DNA of 7,227 nt from Syntrophomonas sp. UBA4807. Lineage in GTDB: Bacteria > Bacillota > Syntrophomonadia > Syntrophomonadales > Syntrophomonadaceae. Below the pieces are notes generated by a model. It saw only the letters and a program-made list of their open reading frames with translations, ran no database searches and was not told the origin of the DNA. Below are positions 1 to 6,645 of this stretch, one piece after another (position 1 is the stretch's first letter; each line of letters starts with the position of its first letter). The position numbers were made by a program, and so were the translations under genes. The stretch lies in contig DHGD01000028.1 in assembly GCA_002402575.1 (NCBI GenBank), positions 1,001-8,227 of the forward strand. The letters run 5' to 3'.

Positions 1-243
1 CTGCCCCTGGCCATGCCAAATATAATGGCGGGAATCAATCAAACCACTATGCTGGCTTTATCCATGGTGGTAATCGCCAGTATGATAGGAGCCGGCGGTC
101 TGGGCGAAGAAGTGCTCAAGGCCACCAATCGCGTTGCGGCAGGAAAAGGCTTTGAAGCCGGATGGGCCATTGTGGTCTTGGCGATTGTGATTGACCGTAT
201 ATCGCAGGCCACCGCCAAGAGCTGGGAACCGCCGCAGAGATAA
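1..243 (+). CDS. opuAB: Glycine betaine/proline ABC transporter permease, C-terminal part (partial at 5' end)
   Basis: Reading frame 1 is open from the first base to the TAA at 241-243, giving 80 residues; the N-terminal part lies outside the window. The start LPLAMPNIMAGINQTTMLAL followed by SMVVIASMIGAGGLG is the strongly conserved EAA-loop and following membrane segment of OpuAB/ProW permeases. These form the membrane channel of an osmoprotectant importer together with an ATPase (OpuAA/ProV) and a binding protein (OpuAC/ProX). A final hydrophobic helix (GWAIVVLAIVIDRI) and a short polar tail ending WEPPQR are as expected for a complete C-terminus. An intrinsic terminator follows 39 nt after the stop, so this gene ends its transcription unit and any ATPase or binding-protein gene must lie upstream. 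The family assignment is secure; the choice between opuAB and proW as a name is conventional. Confidence 0.9.
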   Translation: MPLAMPNIMAGINQTTMLALSMVVIASMIGAGGLGEEVLKATNRVAAGKGFEAGWAIVVLAIVIDRISQATAKSWEPPQR

Positions 244-282
244 CAAGCTCTGCTTACATTGAATAAAGCGGTTGCTGGTTGC

Positions 283-311
283 GGGGAGAATCGAATCATT
301 CTCCCCCTTTT
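283..311 (+). terminator. Intrinsic terminator of the permease operon
   Basis: A perfect 9-bp stem, GGGGAGAAT (283-291) with ATTCTCCCC (298-306), has a 6-nt loop and is followed by C and TTTT (308-311). It lies 39 nt after the permease stop codon, the expected place for a Rho-independent terminator, though the U-tract is short. Confidence 0.82.
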
Positions 312-640
312 GCTCGGGAGGTTTAATTACCCGCAGAATGTCTTTGCACCAGTAACATGCGGGAGTCCTGGCAGCATACAACTGCGGCGCCATCACGGTA
401 TGCCGGGTGGAGGGTCCATGGCCGGAGACTATCGGCCGCTTAATCCTGAAAACCCGGTGACGATTACTACCAGCCGGGGGGTTAATAACCAGACATAAAA
501 ACCCAGGCGGCGCTCTTTTTGCTCCACCCGGCACATTGTAACAACCATTTGCATTTAAGCCCGGGAGCCAAGCCTGTTGATCTTCGCTTAGAAAATCTCC
601 CGTGATTCCTAGCTGCGTGGCTTCCCTCCTCTGATCGGTT
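312..640 (+). promoter_or_regulatory. Structured non-coding region, candidate leader RNA or cis-regulatory element
   Basis: No convincing gene is visible here, but inverted repeats are dense. CCCGCA (330-335) pairs with TGCGGG (358-363), extended inside by TGT/ACA. GCATAC (374-379) pairs with GTATGC (398-403). TGCCGGGTGGAG (401-412) pairs perfectly with CTCCACCCGGCA (522-533). Inside that long stem lie GGCCG/CGGCC (420-424/433-437) and AACCC/GGGTT (451-455/479-483); the latter competes with GGTT/AACC (480-483/487-490). Downstream, CGGGAG/CTCCCG (562-567/597-602) competes with GGGAGCCA (563-570), which pairs with 618-626 around a bulged T. The nested and mutually exclusive pairs resemble a riboswitch or attenuator in front of the secreted-protein gene. 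I do not recognise a known class, and no promoter driving it is evident. A remnant of a small inverted-repeat element is an alternative. Confidence 0.4.
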
Positions 641-649
641 TCGATAAAC

Positions 650-676
650 TACCTTGATTTCGAAAAGTACCTTGAT
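650..676 (+). repeat. Direct repeat TACCTTGAT, 18-bp period
   Basis: TACCTTGAT occurs at 650-658 and again at 668-676, just upstream of the likely -10 element. The first copy lies inside a small inverted repeat TTTCGA/TCGAAA (639-644/660-665). Two same-face copies beside a promoter could be a regulator binding site. This is inference from position only. Confidence 0.35.
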
Positions 677-687
677 ATGGCAAAAGG

Positions 688-696
688 TGCTATGAT
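688..696 (+). promoter_or_regulatory. Candidate extended -10 promoter for the secreted protein gene
   Basis: TGCTATGAT (688-696) fits the TGnTATAAT extended -10 pattern with one mismatch in the hexamer. The -35 position (TACCTT at 668-673, 17-bp spacing) is poor, which extended -10 promoters tolerate; a better hexamer TTGATA (672-677) is only 13 bp away. A start near 703 would give a leader of about 40 nt and would exclude the structured region upstream. Confidence 0.35.
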
Positions 697-743
697 TGAG
701 ATGTATATGACCTACCAAAATTAAATTGCAAGGAGAGTGAAAT

Positions 744-2813
744 ATGAAACGGAGAGAACTATGTGTCCTTATGATCTGCCTGATGACGCTGACCATGATC
801 TCAATTGTTCCCGGAACTGCGAAAGCTTTGGATAGCCCCAGCATCAGGCTGCCTGCCGTCAGTCTGAGTCCTTCCAGCGACCTCGTTAAAATTCCGGTAT
901 TGCCGGTAATTACCGAAACCATCAGCATAAAAGCCATTCCCCTGTACCGCTGCTGGAACGGGAAAGTGCACTGGTACACCAGCAATGATGAGGAACGCAG
1001 CAGCTGGCTGGCCTCAGGTTTCTCTGACGAAGGTGTTGCCTGCTACATATCCCCGGTGCCGCTACCTGGTACGATTCCCTTGTATAAATGCATGCTATTC
1101 AATGACATATACTACGCCACCAGTTCCGCCGAGCGGGATGCAGTCGTATCCAAGTACGGCTTCTCCTGCATCGGCATAGAAGGCTATGTCATACCCAGCA
1201 CGGACACCTCTTCGGGCGACGTCAATATCAACCGCTGGTACCACCCGGAATCAGACCATTCCGACGGCTGGGGATGGTTTAGTGGTGAACCGTTCGTAAG
1301 TTCGTCTGACATGGACCGGCATCATTTTTATCAGGTGGCCGCGGCCAATATCCCCGGTTACAATTACGAAGGTGTCGTCTTCCGCGCCTGGGATTCGGCA
1401 GCAGTACTGCAGAAGATCAAAGTCGCTGCTCCCAATGGCGGAGAAGCTCTGAAAGCCGGTAATACTCAAGAGATCAAATGGACCTCTACCCTGCCCGACG
1501 GAGAAATGAACCTCTACTATGCTGTTGACGGTCCAGCCGCCAATGGATGGATCATGATCAAGGAAAATCTGCCCAACAACGGAAGCTATATGTGGAACGT
1601 TCCGAATAAAAATAGTTCTAATGTGCTAATTCAAGCCCGCTGGTTGTATTATGACAATGAAACCGACTCCTGGGCCTATGCCAATGATACCAGCGACTCC
1701 GCTTTCAGCATCGCCGGATCGGGCATTCTGCAGCCGGGCATCGAACCCGGCATGAATATTTTGAAGGTCTTCCCAGCTGCCCCTACCGGACTGACGGCAA
1801 CCCCGTACCTGTTTTCTCGCCTGGATCTGACCTGGAAGGATAATTCCAGCAATGAAAGCGGTTTCGTCATTGAAAGAAAAGGCTCCGGCGGCAGCTTTGC
1901 TAAAATCGCAGAGGTCGGCCCCAACATCACCAAATATTCTGATAGCAGTGCCCAGCCCGACATCACTTACTATTACCGGGTAAAAGCCAAGGGCAGTTTT
2001 GACTCCGCCTATTCCAACGAAGCGGTGGGATTACTGAAGAAGTTTGCGGTTATGCCGAATATCAATTACGCCCAGTTGATTCCTGCCGCCCCCACTGGTT
2101 TGACAGCGCAAACCATCCCCAGTAATCCCAAAGCGGTCAAACTATCCTGGCAGGCAAGCCCTTCCAATATCGACGGCTACATCGTGGAAAGAAAATCCGG
2201 GGCTGCAGACTGGGCCATGAGCTCCACGGTCGGCGCTGATAAAACCACGGTGACTGAAACTGGTCTCAATACCAGTCAATCTTACAGTTACCGGGTAAGA
2301 GCCTATAAAATGTTCCTCAATTCCCAACCCTCCAACACGGCGCTCTATGCTCCCAACACCAGTTCTGGAGGCAGTCTCGGCAGCCAGCTCACCATGGATT
2401 TCTTCATCGGCAAAAGCAACTATAATATCAATGGTGCTGCCTCCGTTATGGATGTCAGCCCCATTATCAAAGAGGAGCGCACTCTGCTGCCCATCCGCTT
2501 TGTAACCGAAGCCATCGGAGCCAACATCGAATGGTTTGACACCGAAAAGAAGGTTTTAATCAGCCAGGGCGACAAATCGATCGAACTGTGGATTGGCAAA
2601 AACCTGGCTAAAATCAACGGCCAGAGCATTGCCATCGACCCGGACAACGCGGCGGTGATGCCTATGATTATCAACGGCCGCACCATGATGCCTTTGCGCT
2701 TCATTGCTGAGAACCTGGGCTGCGAAGTCGAATGGGTGGGCCAAAACAACCAGGTAATAATCAGGTATCAAGGCAATAAGCTGGATCCTCAGCCGGAGCC
2801 ACCCATGAATTAA
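744..2813 (+). CDS. Secreted multidomain protein: DUF5648-like, Kre9/KNH-like, two FN3 domains and Cu-amine-oxidase N-terminal-type domain
   Basis: The 689-residue product starts at an ATG preceded by AAGGAG (730-735) with 8-nt spacing. Residues 1-28 form a signal peptide (KRR, hydrophobic core, cleavage after TAKA). Residues about 62-150 contain two DUF5648-like repeats (IPLYRCWNGKVHWYTS and IPLYKCMLFNDIYYATS, each followed by an acidic stretch and a G-E/GY ending), with a third degenerate copy to about 216. Residues 226-323 (VAAPNGGEALKAGNTQEIKW) resemble the Kre9/KNH domain found in extracellular proteins. FN3 domains occupy about 344-431 and 447-538, each starting PAAPTGLTA. Residues 548-675 carry the paired LLPIRFVTEAIGANIEW and MMPLRFIAENLGCEVEW motifs of Cu_amine_oxidN1 (PF07833), a substrate- or wall-binding fold, not a catalytic oxidase. 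No LPXTG, SLH or transmembrane anchor is visible, so it is probably released or loosely wall-associated. No catalytic domain is recognisable; adhesion or envelope function is inference. Confidence 0.88.
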   Translation: MKRRELCVLMICLMTLTMISIVPGTAKALDSPSIRLPAVSLSPSSDLVKIPVLPVITETISIKAIPLYRCWNGKVHWYTSNDEERSSWLASGFSDEGVACYISPVPLPGTIPLYKCMLFNDIYYATSSAERDAVVSKYGFSCIGIEGYVIPSTDTSSGDVNINRWYHPESDHSDGWGWFSGEPFVSSSDMDRHHFYQVAAANIPGYNYEGVVFRAWDSAAVLQKIKVAAPNGGEALKAGNTQEIKWTSTLPDGEMNLYYAVDGPAANGWIMIKENLPNNGSYMWNVPNKNSSNVLIQARWLYYDNETDSWAYANDTSDSAFSIAGSGILQPGIEPGMNILKVFPAAPTGLTATPYLFSRLDLTWKDNSSNESGFVIERKGSGGSFAKIAEVGPNITKYSDSSAQPDITYYYRVKAKGSFDSAYSNEAVGLLKKFAVMPNINYAQLIPAAPTGLTAQTIPSNPKAVKLSWQASPSNIDGYIVERKSGAADWAMSSTVGADKTTVTETGLNTSQSYSYRVRAYKMFLNSQPSNTALYAPNTSSGGSLGSQLTMDFFIGKSNYNINGAASVMDVSPIIKEERTLLPIRFVTEAIGANIEWFDTEKKVLISQGDKSIELWIGKNLAKINGQSIAIDPDNAAVMPMIINGRTMMPLRFIAENLGCEVEWVGQNNQVIIRYQGNKLDPQPEPPMN

Positions 2814-2834
2814 AAAATGCGCATTGTTTTAATT
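2808..2834 (+). terminator. AU-rich hairpin over the stop codon, weak terminator candidate
   Basis: AATTAAAA (2808-2815) pairs with TTTTAATT (2827-2834); the stem continues AAT/ATT around a bulged G2826 to a GCGC loop. It begins in the last codons of the secreted-protein gene and ends in a U-rich arm. It reads almost the same on both strands, so it could serve convergent transcription. The stem lacks the GC content of a strong terminator. Confidence 0.3.
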
Positions 2835-2884
2835 AAATTTATTGCGTCCTCAAAGGAAAATGCGTATATTTGACGAATATTCAT
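2810..2884 (-). CDS. Possible 24-residue small protein with strong RBS
   Basis: On the minus strand an ATG at 2884-2882 opens a 24-codon frame ending TAA at 2812-2810. It is preceded by AGGAGGAG (2901-2894), an excellent Shine-Dalgarno sequence 9-11 nt upstream. The peptide starts MNIRQIYAFSFEDAINLI and ends KTMRIF; it has mixed hydrophobic and charged residues compatible with one amphipathic helix and no clear membrane segment. I recognise no family. Its stop overlaps the end of the convergent secreted-protein gene by 4 nt. The start codon sits in the 3' arm, and the RBS in the loop, of an inverted repeat (2875-2933). It could be a real small protein, a leader peptide, or the decayed start of a lost gene. 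The only support is the RBS and the RNA context. Confidence 0.35.
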   Translation of the reverse strand: MNIRQIYAFSFEDAINLIKTMRIF

Positions 2885-2933
2885 AAGTGACTTCTCCTCC
2901 TGCGGATGGTTTGTTTGTGTCACTTACTTATTC
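2875..2933 (-). promoter_or_regulatory. Inverted repeat enclosing the RBS and start codon of the small ORF
   Basis: TAAGTGAC (2884-2891) and GTCACTTA (2919-2926) form a perfect 8-bp stem, extended beyond an internal loop by GAATA/TATTC (2875-2879/2929-2933). In minus-strand RNA the 27-nt loop presents the AGGAGGAG sequence and the 3' arm contains the ATG. It could control translation as an RNA hairpin, or be a DNA operator; both are inference. Confidence 0.4.
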
Positions 2934-2998
2934 GGCAAAATAGGGGGTGAAGTCATTTTTCCGCCCTCGAAAAGTCTGAATTTCTAGGCTAATCAATA

Positions 2999-3044
2999 TG
3001 CAAAAGTCTCATTTAGAAATATTTTTTATTGAAGACTTTGTGCA
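2999..3044. repeat. Imperfect hairpin with AT-rich loop
   Basis: TGCAAAAGTCT (2999-3009) pairs with AGACTTTGTGCA (3033-3044), 11 bp with one bulged G at 3040 and a 23-nt AT-rich loop. A partial extra copy of the left arm (AAAAGTCT) occurs around 2970-2977. No function is evident; the surrounding 2814-3060 is noticeably more AT-rich than the genes. Confidence 0.35.
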
Positions 3045-3070
3045 AAATATGATTTTATTGTGCCCCATCA

Positions 3071-3103
3071 ATAACGGCCGCTTCTTGCCATAGCGGCCGT
3101 TAT
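3071..3103. repeat. Perfect 11-bp hairpin ATAACGGCCGC
   Basis: ATAACGGCCGC (3071-3081) and GCGGCCGTTAT (3093-3103) form a perfect GC-rich stem with an 11-nt loop. It lies between two convergent genes, where a bidirectional terminator would be useful, but neither strand has a U-tract after the stem. A Rho-assisted stop, an mRNA 3'-end stabiliser or a REP-like repeat are possible. Confidence 0.5.
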
Positions 3104-3128
3104 CGTATCCCAGCTATAAGAACTCGGC

Positions 3129-3250
3129 CCTTATATAGCCATACAAGAAAAAAGGGGGCCCATCGGCAACTCGATTTAGTATTAACACTACAGGCTTTTA
3201 ATCCGGCAAATTGGATAATCGGGCCGAGCTCTTGGCCAGGCTATATAAGG
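3129..3250. repeat. 12-bp inverted repeat bracketing 122 bp, with an overlapping second inverted repeat
   Basis: CCTTATATAGCC (3129-3140) is the exact reverse complement of GGCTATATAAGG (3239-3250). A second pair, CTCGGCCC (3123-3130) with GGGCCGAG (3221-3228), overlaps the left arm and crosses the first pairing, so the two cannot both form in a simple nested fold. A local hairpin, GCTATAAG (3113-3120) with 3130-3139, also competes. No flanking target-site duplication or ORF supports a transposon. The segment is in the 3' region of mfd. Confidence 0.45.
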
Positions 3251-3267
3251 CAACGTCCCGTATTGCA

Positions 3268-3294
3268 AATGCCCTTCTAAATCAGGAGGGCATT
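3268..3294 (-). terminator. Terminator-like hairpin after mfd
   Basis: In minus-strand RNA AATGCCCTCCT (3294-3284) pairs with AGAAGGGCATT (3278-3268), 11 bp with one G-U pair and a 5-nt loop. It begins 28 nt after the mfd stop codon, where an mRNA 3' end is expected. It is followed by TGCAATAC with no U-tract, so it may terminate poorly or only protect the transcript end. Confidence 0.42.
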
Positions 3295-3321
3295 GAACAT
3301 TGGCAAGCATCCGGGTACTCT

Positions 3322-6300
3322 TTAGATCATCTGCAGCACCCGCTGCAAGGTCTGCAGGGCATCTCCTTCCGGTCTCACCGCAATCGTATGGGAGTTTAAT
3401 TTGCGGATCTGATATCCCCCCAAAGTTTGCTGCACGTTAGCAGGCAGGGCTTTTTCCAGTTGAATCTCGATTTGTTTGCCGTTGCGGCGCAGCAGCTTTA
3501 TCTCTTTGTCCCGGGCCATCAACCGCAGGAGGGTGATTTGCAGGAAGTTCTCCACCGGCCGCGGCAATTTTCCGAAGCGATCCTCCATCTCGGCCCTGAT
3601 CTCAGCAATATCATCCTCGCTGTTAGAAAGCAGTAAACGCCGGTATATCCTGATTTTAACCCCAGGATCGGGAATGTAGGCATCGGGGATATAATAATCG
3701 ATATCCACATCTACCATGGGGGCGCTGCGCTGCGTCAGAGGTTTACCGCGCAGGCGTGAGGTTTCCTGTTCCAGCAAACGGCAGTACATATCAAAGCCCA
3801 CCGCCTGAATATAGCCATGCTGCTCCGGTCCCAGGATATTCCCGGCCCCCCTTATCTCTAGGTCGCGTAAGGCTATTTTCATGCCCGCACCCAGTTCATT
3901 GAACTCGCGGATAGCGTTAAGGCGTTTCTGCGCGTTTTCATTAAGTACCTGCTCGGGATGATAAGTCAGGTATGCAAACGCGATGCGGTTGGATCGGCCT
4001 ACCCGGCCGCGGAGCTGGTAAAGTTGTGCCAACCCCATTTTATCAGCATTATCAACTATGATTGTGTTGACATTGGGCATATCCAGGCCTGATTCAATTA
4101 TGGTAGTGCACAACAGGACCTGATACTGACCTTTCACAAACGCATCCATGACCGCTGACAGATCAGCCTCATTCATGCGCCCATGGCCTACCGCTATGCG
4201 CACCTCGGGGAGCATCTCCTGCAGGCGCTGCTGCACCCGGTATATACCCTCGATACGGTTGTGTACGAAAAACACCTGCCCGTTACGTTCCAGTTCGCTC
4301 TTGACAGCTTCACGGATGATGTCGTCACGGTACTCCATAACATAGGTGGTTATAGGATAACGTCCTGGCGGCGGCGTCTCTATGATGCTGAGGTCACGCA
4401 GTCCGGTCAGGGACATATGCAGGCTGCGCGGTATGGGCGTGGCCGACAAGCTTAATACATCCACCATTTCTTTGAACAGCTTGATTTTTTCTTTCTGTGC
4501 CACCCCAAAACGGTGCTCTTCATCAATAATCAGCAAACCCAAATCCTTGTAGCTGATGTCCTTGGAGAGCAGACGGTGGGTCCCTATGACGATGTCCACC
4601 AGGCCCTTCTTGATGTCGGTTATGATGCGCCTCTGCTCGGACGGGGACTTAAACCGGCTCAATACTTCAATCTCAGCCGGAAAGCCGCTAAAGCGCTCGA
4701 TAAAGGTGTTATAGTGCTGCTCTGCCAATACGGTAGTGGGAACCAAAACCGCCACCTGCTTGCCATCCATCACCGCCTTGAAGGCGGCCCGCATGGCCAC
4801 CTCGGTTTTTCCGTAGCCCACATCACCGCAGATCAAGCGATCCATCGGTCGGGGTCTCTCCATGTCACGTTTGACTTCCTGTATGGCCCTGAGCTGGTCG
4901 GGGGTCTCCTGGTAGGCGAAATCATCCTCGAACTGCTTTTGCCAGGGAGTATCCTGGGAAAAGGCATAACCTTCACTGGCCTGGCGGCTGGCATACAAGG
5001 CCAGCAGTTTTTCAGCCATTTCCTGAATGGACTGTGCTATCTTGGCCTTGGTGCGTTCCCATTCCACACCCCCCAGCTTGCTCAGCCGGGGATGTTTATC
5101 CTCAGGCGCGGTGTATTTGTACAATACATCCAGCTTCTCCACCGGCAGATAAAGCCGGTCTGTGCCCGCGTATTGCAGTAAAATGTATTCCCTGGTTACG
5201 CCGTGTTGCTCCACCTGGGTGATGCCCCTGAATATCCCGATACCATAATGCTCGTGGACTATGTAGTCCCCCGCGGACAATTCTTCCAGGAGAATCCGTT
5301 CCCGGTTTTCCTGAGTTTTACGGGAGACCTTGCGGGTTTTCACCCGCCCCCAGATATCCTGCTCGGTTATAAGCACCAACTTAAAATCAGTACTTATGAA
5401 TCCCTTCTCCCAATGACTGTCAATGAAATCAGCGGCCAGCTGATTATCCTGAATAAGGGCTCGAAATCTCTCCCTGGAGCTGCGTGATCTGACCGCAATT
5501 TTAACCTCGAAGCCTTTATGCTGCCATTCACGCAGACGAGAGAGCAATTTGGCTTCATCCCCATAAAAAGGCTCCATGTCCTGTTGGGAGAAATGGTGCA
5601 GCATAGCGGTTTTAACCTGCGGGATATTGCCGGGGAAAAAGGAATGATAGACCACCGCCCGGTCCGCCAACAATCCCTGCAGGGCGTCTGCGCCCAAGAG
5701 CGGCAAAGTGCGAATCGCTTTGGTCTGTTTATAGGCTTCCTTGATAGTTTCACGGTATCCGCGCAGGTTTTTTTGATAGGCCTTCATAAACTCCCGCGAG
5801 TCATCGGCAAAAATCACTGTCTGTTCGGGTAGATAATCAAACAAGGTGGCCTCCATAGAGCCGCTCAATTCATCAGCGGGGGGTATTATAATCTGTTTCT
5901 CATGGCTGGCGGAGCGCTGGCTGTCAGTGCTGAAACGGCGAATCGATTCCACCCTGTCCCCGAAATATTCCAGCCGGTATGGATTGACCGCTCCCAGCGG
6001 ATAAATATCTACAATGCCCCCTTTGACGGTGAAGTCGCCGGGCTGTCCTACGGCTGTCACCCGCCGGTAGCCACCTTCGATAAGCCCGCTCAGTAAACGA
6101 TCCCGGGGGTATTCCTGCCCTTGATCTATTCTCATGGTGGTGGCCGTCATCTGCCCAGGCGACATCATATAATGCAGGAAGGCCGCCGGGGTGCAGATAA
6201 TAAAGCCTCTGCGGCGCGGGTGGTTAAGGCACTCCTCCAAAGTGGAAACCCGGCTGCCCTCTACCTGAGAATAATTTTCCTTGAGGAACACAAAGTCCCG

Positions 6301-6561
6301 TCCCAGAAACATATGTATATGCTCATCTTGGGCGGAAAGATGAAGCTGCCGGCTTAGATCATAGGCTTTTTCCTCCCCTGGCACCAGGCATATCAGTTTC
6401 CCCGCCGCCCGTTTGGCCAGCTGCTGCAGAAAGAAAGCCTTGCCGCTCCCGCTCAGTCCGCTTAATACCGAGTTTTCCCCAGCTTGCAGGTGCTGGCAAA
6501 CCTCCATTATCAACCTGTCATCCAATCTCCGTTCCCCCATACATAAAGGTGGACGCCGCAT
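3322..6561 (-). CDS. mfd: Transcription-repair coupling factor Mfd
   Basis: The 1079-residue SF2 DNA translocase binds RNA polymerase stalled at lesions, displaces it using ATP and recruits UvrA. Residues about 30-400 are the UvrB-like N-terminal module, with GGIVDIYP at 181-188. The RNA-polymerase-interacting domain starts near 427 (LSAGDYIVHEHYGIGIF). The translocase follows, with TPDQLRAI (553-560), Walker A GDVGYGKTE (579-587), DEEH (680-683), SATPIPR (706-712) and QLRGRVGR (849-856). The relay/TRG region runs to about 920, and the C-terminal domain begins near 955 (YYIPDAYIPD). It is somewhat shorter than the B. subtilis protein (about 1180), trimmed at both ends, with all motifs intact. 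An in-frame stop 12 nt upstream bars a longer start, and GGAGG lies 4 nt before the ATG. The N-terminal module has GLSGSGKA (35-42), a nearly intact Walker A. It is last in the pth-fin-mfd order; no spoVT follows. Confidence 0.98.
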   Translation of the reverse strand: MRRPPLCMGERRLDDRLIMEVCQHLQAGENSVLSGLSGSGKAFFLQQLAKRAAGKLICLVPGEEKAYDLSRQLHLSAQDEHIHMFLGRDFVFLKENYSQVEGSRVSTLEECLNHPRRRGFIICTPAAFLHYMMSPGQMTATTMRIDQGQEYPRDRLLSGLIEGGYRRVTAVGQPGDFTVKGGIVDIYPLGAVNPYRLEYFGDRVESIRRFSTDSQRSASHEKQIIIPPADELSGSMEATLFDYLPEQTVIFADDSREFMKAYQKNLRGYRETIKEAYKQTKAIRTLPLLGADALQGLLADRAVVYHSFFPGNIPQVKTAMLHHFSQQDMEPFYGDEAKLLSRLREWQHKGFEVKIAVRSRSSRERFRALIQDNQLAADFIDSHWEKGFISTDFKLVLITEQDIWGRVKTRKVSRKTQENRERILLEELSAGDYIVHEHYGIGIFRGITQVEQHGVTREYILLQYAGTDRLYLPVEKLDVLYKYTAPEDKHPRLSKLGGVEWERTKAKIAQSIQEMAEKLLALYASRQASEGYAFSQDTPWQKQFEDDFAYQETPDQLRAIQEVKRDMERPRPMDRLICGDVGYGKTEVAMRAAFKAVMDGKQVAVLVPTTVLAEQHYNTFIERFSGFPAEIEVLSRFKSPSEQRRIITDIKKGLVDIVIGTHRLLSKDISYKDLGLLIIDEEHRFGVAQKEKIKLFKEMVDVLSLSATPIPRSLHMSLTGLRDLSIIETPPPGRYPITTYVMEYRDDIIREAVKSELERNGQVFFVHNRIEGIYRVQQRLQEMLPEVRIAVGHGRMNEADLSAVMDAFVKGQYQVLLCTTIIESGLDMPNVNTIIVDNADKMGLAQLYQLRGRVGRSNRIAFAYLTYHPEQVLNENAQKRLNAIREFNELGAGMKIALRDLEIRGAGNILGPEQHGYIQAVGFDMYCRLLEQETSRLRGKPLTQRSAPMVDVDIDYYIPDAYIPDPGVKIRIYRRLLLSNSEDDIAEIRAEMEDRFGKLPRPVENFLQITLLRLMARDKEIKLLRRNGKQIEIQLEKALPANVQQTLGGYQIRKLNSHTIAVRPEGDALQTLQRVLQMI

Positions 6562-6645
6562 ATAGCCTCCACTTCAATTCGCTCATTCTACTGATATCAT
6601 ATTTGAAATTGCCAGCCTCAAGAACCTCTGCTTCAACATTATGGT

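Noticed and set aside
401..490. Resemblance to ydaO (c-di-AMP) or SAM-I riboswitch cores
   Set aside because: Short strings such as CGCTTAATCCTGAAA and GGTGGAGGG recall these classes, but the highly conserved 3' part of ydaO (around CAGCTAACC) and the SAM-I pattern beyond the first helix are missing.
401..533. A small transposon-like element (MITE) bounded by 12-bp inverted repeats
   Set aside because: No target-site duplication is visible in the flanks (cggta against cattg) and there is no second copy in the window; RNA structure explains it as well.
58..534. A 158-codon minus-strand open frame
   Set aside because: It overlaps the permease gene antisense and runs through its terminator and the structured region; no RBS and no recognisable protein.
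2998..3093. A 31-codon plus-strand ORF from ATG
   Set aside because: No RBS precedes it, and it runs through two hairpins in AT-rich DNA.
3211..3399. A plus-strand open frame from a TTG codon
   Set aside because: It has no Shine-Dalgarno sequence, lies across the inverted repeats and ends antisense inside mfd; composition looks like chance.
4513..5181. A 222-codon open frame on the plus strand
   Set aside because: It is entirely antisense to the well-conserved helicase part of mfd; codon bias of the real gene keeps this frame open and the peptide resembles nothing known.
6586..6625. A separate mfd promoter (TTGAGG with TATGAT on the minus strand)
   Set aside because: The spacing is only 14 bp, too short for a sigma-A promoter, so it was not listed.
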